A stretch of 64,000 bases of DNA. It comes from Sporosarcina oncorhynchi. Lineage in GTDB: Bacteria > Bacillota > Bacilli > Bacillales_A > Planococcaceae. Positions 62,892-64,000 of the stretch are shown here, in pieces; position 1 is the first letter of the stretch; each line of letters starts with the position of its first letter. Under the pieces are notes generated by a model. That model ran no database searches. It had not been told where the DNA came from and was given only the letters and a program-made list of their open reading frames with translations. The DNA lies in the NCBI RefSeq assembly GCF_033304615.1, contig NZ_CP129118.1, forward strand, positions 244,001 through 308,000, written 5' to 3'. Made by a program: the position numbers and the translations under genes.

Positions 62892-63590
62892 ATGACCCAA
62901 TTTACTGTTAACACACAAGTCTCTGATATCGTCACGGCATTACCGCAAAGTGCGGATTTGTTTAGGAATTTACGTATAGATTATTGTTGCGGAGGGAAGA
63001 TTTCATTGGAAGAAGCGGCGGGGCAGCGAAATCTGGATGCATTTGAAGTTTTGAAAGATCTTCATTCAATTGAAGAGAAGCAGGAAGCGCGTGGGAGTCT
63101 AGAGCCCTCCAAATTTGGAGAGAAGACGCTGATTGCTTATATTCAGGAGAAGTATCATGCAGGTTTACGTGAGGAACTGCCCTTGTTGGCGCCTTATATT
63201 ACTAAGCTTGCGCGTGTACATGGTGAAAATCATTCACATTTACTCAGGGTCCAAGAGATATTCAAACTGTTGCGTGCTGAATTGCTGGATCATACGGATG
63301 ATGAAGATCTAAATGTATTTCCGCTCATTATCGATTTCCTGGCAAACCCGACGCCTGAAATGAAAGAGAAGTTAAGACCGCATGTAGTTGAACTAGAAGC
63401 TGAACATGATAACGCAGGTCAGCTGTTACATGAACTTAGGGAAATCACTGATAACTTCACTCCTCCTGAAGAGGCTTGCGGAACATACCGTCTCGTCTAC
63501 GCTAGACTTGAGCAGCTGGAAAAAGAGACATTTGAACATGTCCATCTTGAAAATAATATTCTTTTCGATCGTATTCGTCAGGCTGTTTAA
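62892..63590 (+). CDS. ric: Iron-sulfur cluster repair di-iron protein (RIC/ScdA/YtfE)
   Basis: The 232-residue protein has the N-terminal ScdA domain with DYCCGGKISLEEAA and a hemerythrin-like four-helix domain whose His and Glu ligands are in KYHAGLREELP, HGENHSHL, LLDHTDDEDLNVFPLI, AEHDNAGQLLHEL and EHVHLENNILFDRI. It repairs Fe-S clusters damaged by nitric oxide or oxidants. AAGGAGGAA precedes the ATG. The Fnr box upstream and narG downstream fit a role in nitrate respiration. Confidence 0.93.
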   Translation: MTQFTVNTQVSDIVTALPQSADLFRNLRIDYCCGGKISLEEAAGQRNLDAFEVLKDLHSIEEKQEARGSLEPSKFGEKTLIAYIQEKYHAGLREELPLLAPYITKLARVHGENHSHLLRVQEIFKLLRAELLDHTDDEDLNVFPLIIDFLANPTPEMKEKLRPHVVELEAEHDNAGQLLHELREITDNFTPPEEACGTYRLVYARLEQLEKETFEHVHLENNILFDRIRQAV

Positions 63591-63600
63591 TAAATGCCCG

Positions 63601-63635
63601 AAAAAAGTTGCCGCTAAGGTGACTTTTTTCTTTTT
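63601..63635 (+). terminator. Terminator after ric
   Basis: AAAAAAGTTGCC pairs with GGTGACTTTTTT (two G-U pairs), loop of five bases, followed by CTTTTT. Confidence 0.75.
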
Positions 63636-63775
63636 AAGGGAGTACCTTCTCAAATATAGGGAATTCCCTTATGGGATTATTCCGATTATTCTTTAGTATA
63701 TAGGGTATAAGGTAAGTATATTTATGACAACCGCCTTTTTTGCACGTAACTCTCATGAAGGAGTGAAAAAATTCA

Positions 63776-64000
63776 ATGTCTATGAACAAATTTAGCATGA
63801 AATATTTCAAGCCTGTGGAACGCTATTCTGGAAATTGGTCTGTGCTTGAAGAGAAGAGTAGAGACTGGGAAAACATGTACCGTCAACGATGGTCGCATGA
63901 CAAGGTTGTGCGTACGACACATGGCGTCAACTGTACGGGATCGTGCAGCTGGAAAGTATTTGTCAAGAACGGCATTATCACGTGGGAAAATCAGCAGATT
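63776..64000 (+). CDS. narG: Respiratory nitrate reductase alpha subunit (5' part)
   Basis: Only the first 75 codons lie in the window and the frame is open to its end. The N-terminus shows SGNWSVLEEKSRDWENMYRQRWSHDKVVRTTHG followed by VNCTGSCSWKVFVKNGIITWE, with the His and Cys ligands of the first 4Fe-4S cluster of NarG. The enzyme reduces nitrate at the cytoplasmic face with a molybdopterin cofactor. ATG 63776 has GAAGGAG about 11 bases upstream. The rest of the nar operon should follow. Confidence 0.93.
   Translation, partial: MSMNKFSMKYFKPVERYSGNWSVLEEKSRDWENMYRQRWSHDKVVRTTHGVNCTGSCSWKVFVKNGIITWENQQI

Overview
The window looks like chromosomal DNA of a moderately low-GC, endospore-forming Bacillales member, most likely Planococcaceae (Sporosarcina or a close relative). 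The signs are a LiaIH-LiaFSR module, a BceRS-BceAB module, a T-box upstream of argS, SigB-like promoters, strong AGGAGG ribosome sites with many TTG/GTG starts, and the typical gene neighbourhoods. No rRNA, tRNA, prophage, insertion sequence or cas gene was seen. The genus is an inference from gene content only.

Layout. 1-7.2 kb: the end of a response regulator, a small membrane protein, a sensor kinase, an RCK potassium channel, a CPBP protease, and two proteins that share a C-terminal domain and both have SigB-like promoters. 7.2-10.7 kb: the lia envelope-stress operon. 10.8-15.8 kb: a fatty-acid degradation cluster (thiolase, SDR, acyl-CoA dehydrogenase, acyl-CoA ligase). 15.8-16.6 kb: two repeat arrays. 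16.8-23.2 kb: a DUF4139 protein, a soluble globin-MCP-CZB sensor, DedA-UppP lipid-carrier genes, a metallohydrolase and a glutaredoxin with a CsoR/CstR-like operator. 23.5-26.2 kb: small Cys-containing proteins, possibly spore surface. 26.6-30.6 kb: two MFS exporters divergent from an XRE-TPR regulator, with palindromic operators between them. 30.6-37.6 kb: an accessory stretch with several broken genes, a rhodanese-ASCH fusion, a uracil-DNA glycosylase and a NERD protein. 37.9-40.6 kb: an osmoprotectant ABC transporter. 41.4-46.0 kb: bceRSAB. 46.5-51.5 kb: a chemoreceptor, a 0.9-kb repeat array, then argS with its T-box. 51.6-57.8 kb: a lipoprotein, repeat arrays, a cobalamin riboswitch and a class I ribonucleotide reductase operon. 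57.8-62.6 kb: a MOSC protein and an ABC/micropeptide/M50-protease operon next to an ABC-LytTR fusion regulator. 62.7-64 kb: an Fnr-controlled Fe-S repair gene and the start of narG.

The most unusual content is intergenic. Arrays of a 21-bp unit, with a 12-13 bp conserved core (AGTCGGTGGTAAA or AAGCGGTGATAGA) and an 8-9 bp variable part, occur in seven intergenic regions as nine blocks. All are in the same orientation whatever the direction of the flanking genes, and nearly all keep exact 21-bp spacing, which is two turns of B-DNA. One array grades from one core type into the other. Two further tandem arrays have a 52-bp unit (about five helical turns) and an 82-bp unit built from 21/21/21/19-bp subunits. 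This helically phased, polar repeat family is my candidate for an undescribed system; its function is unknown.
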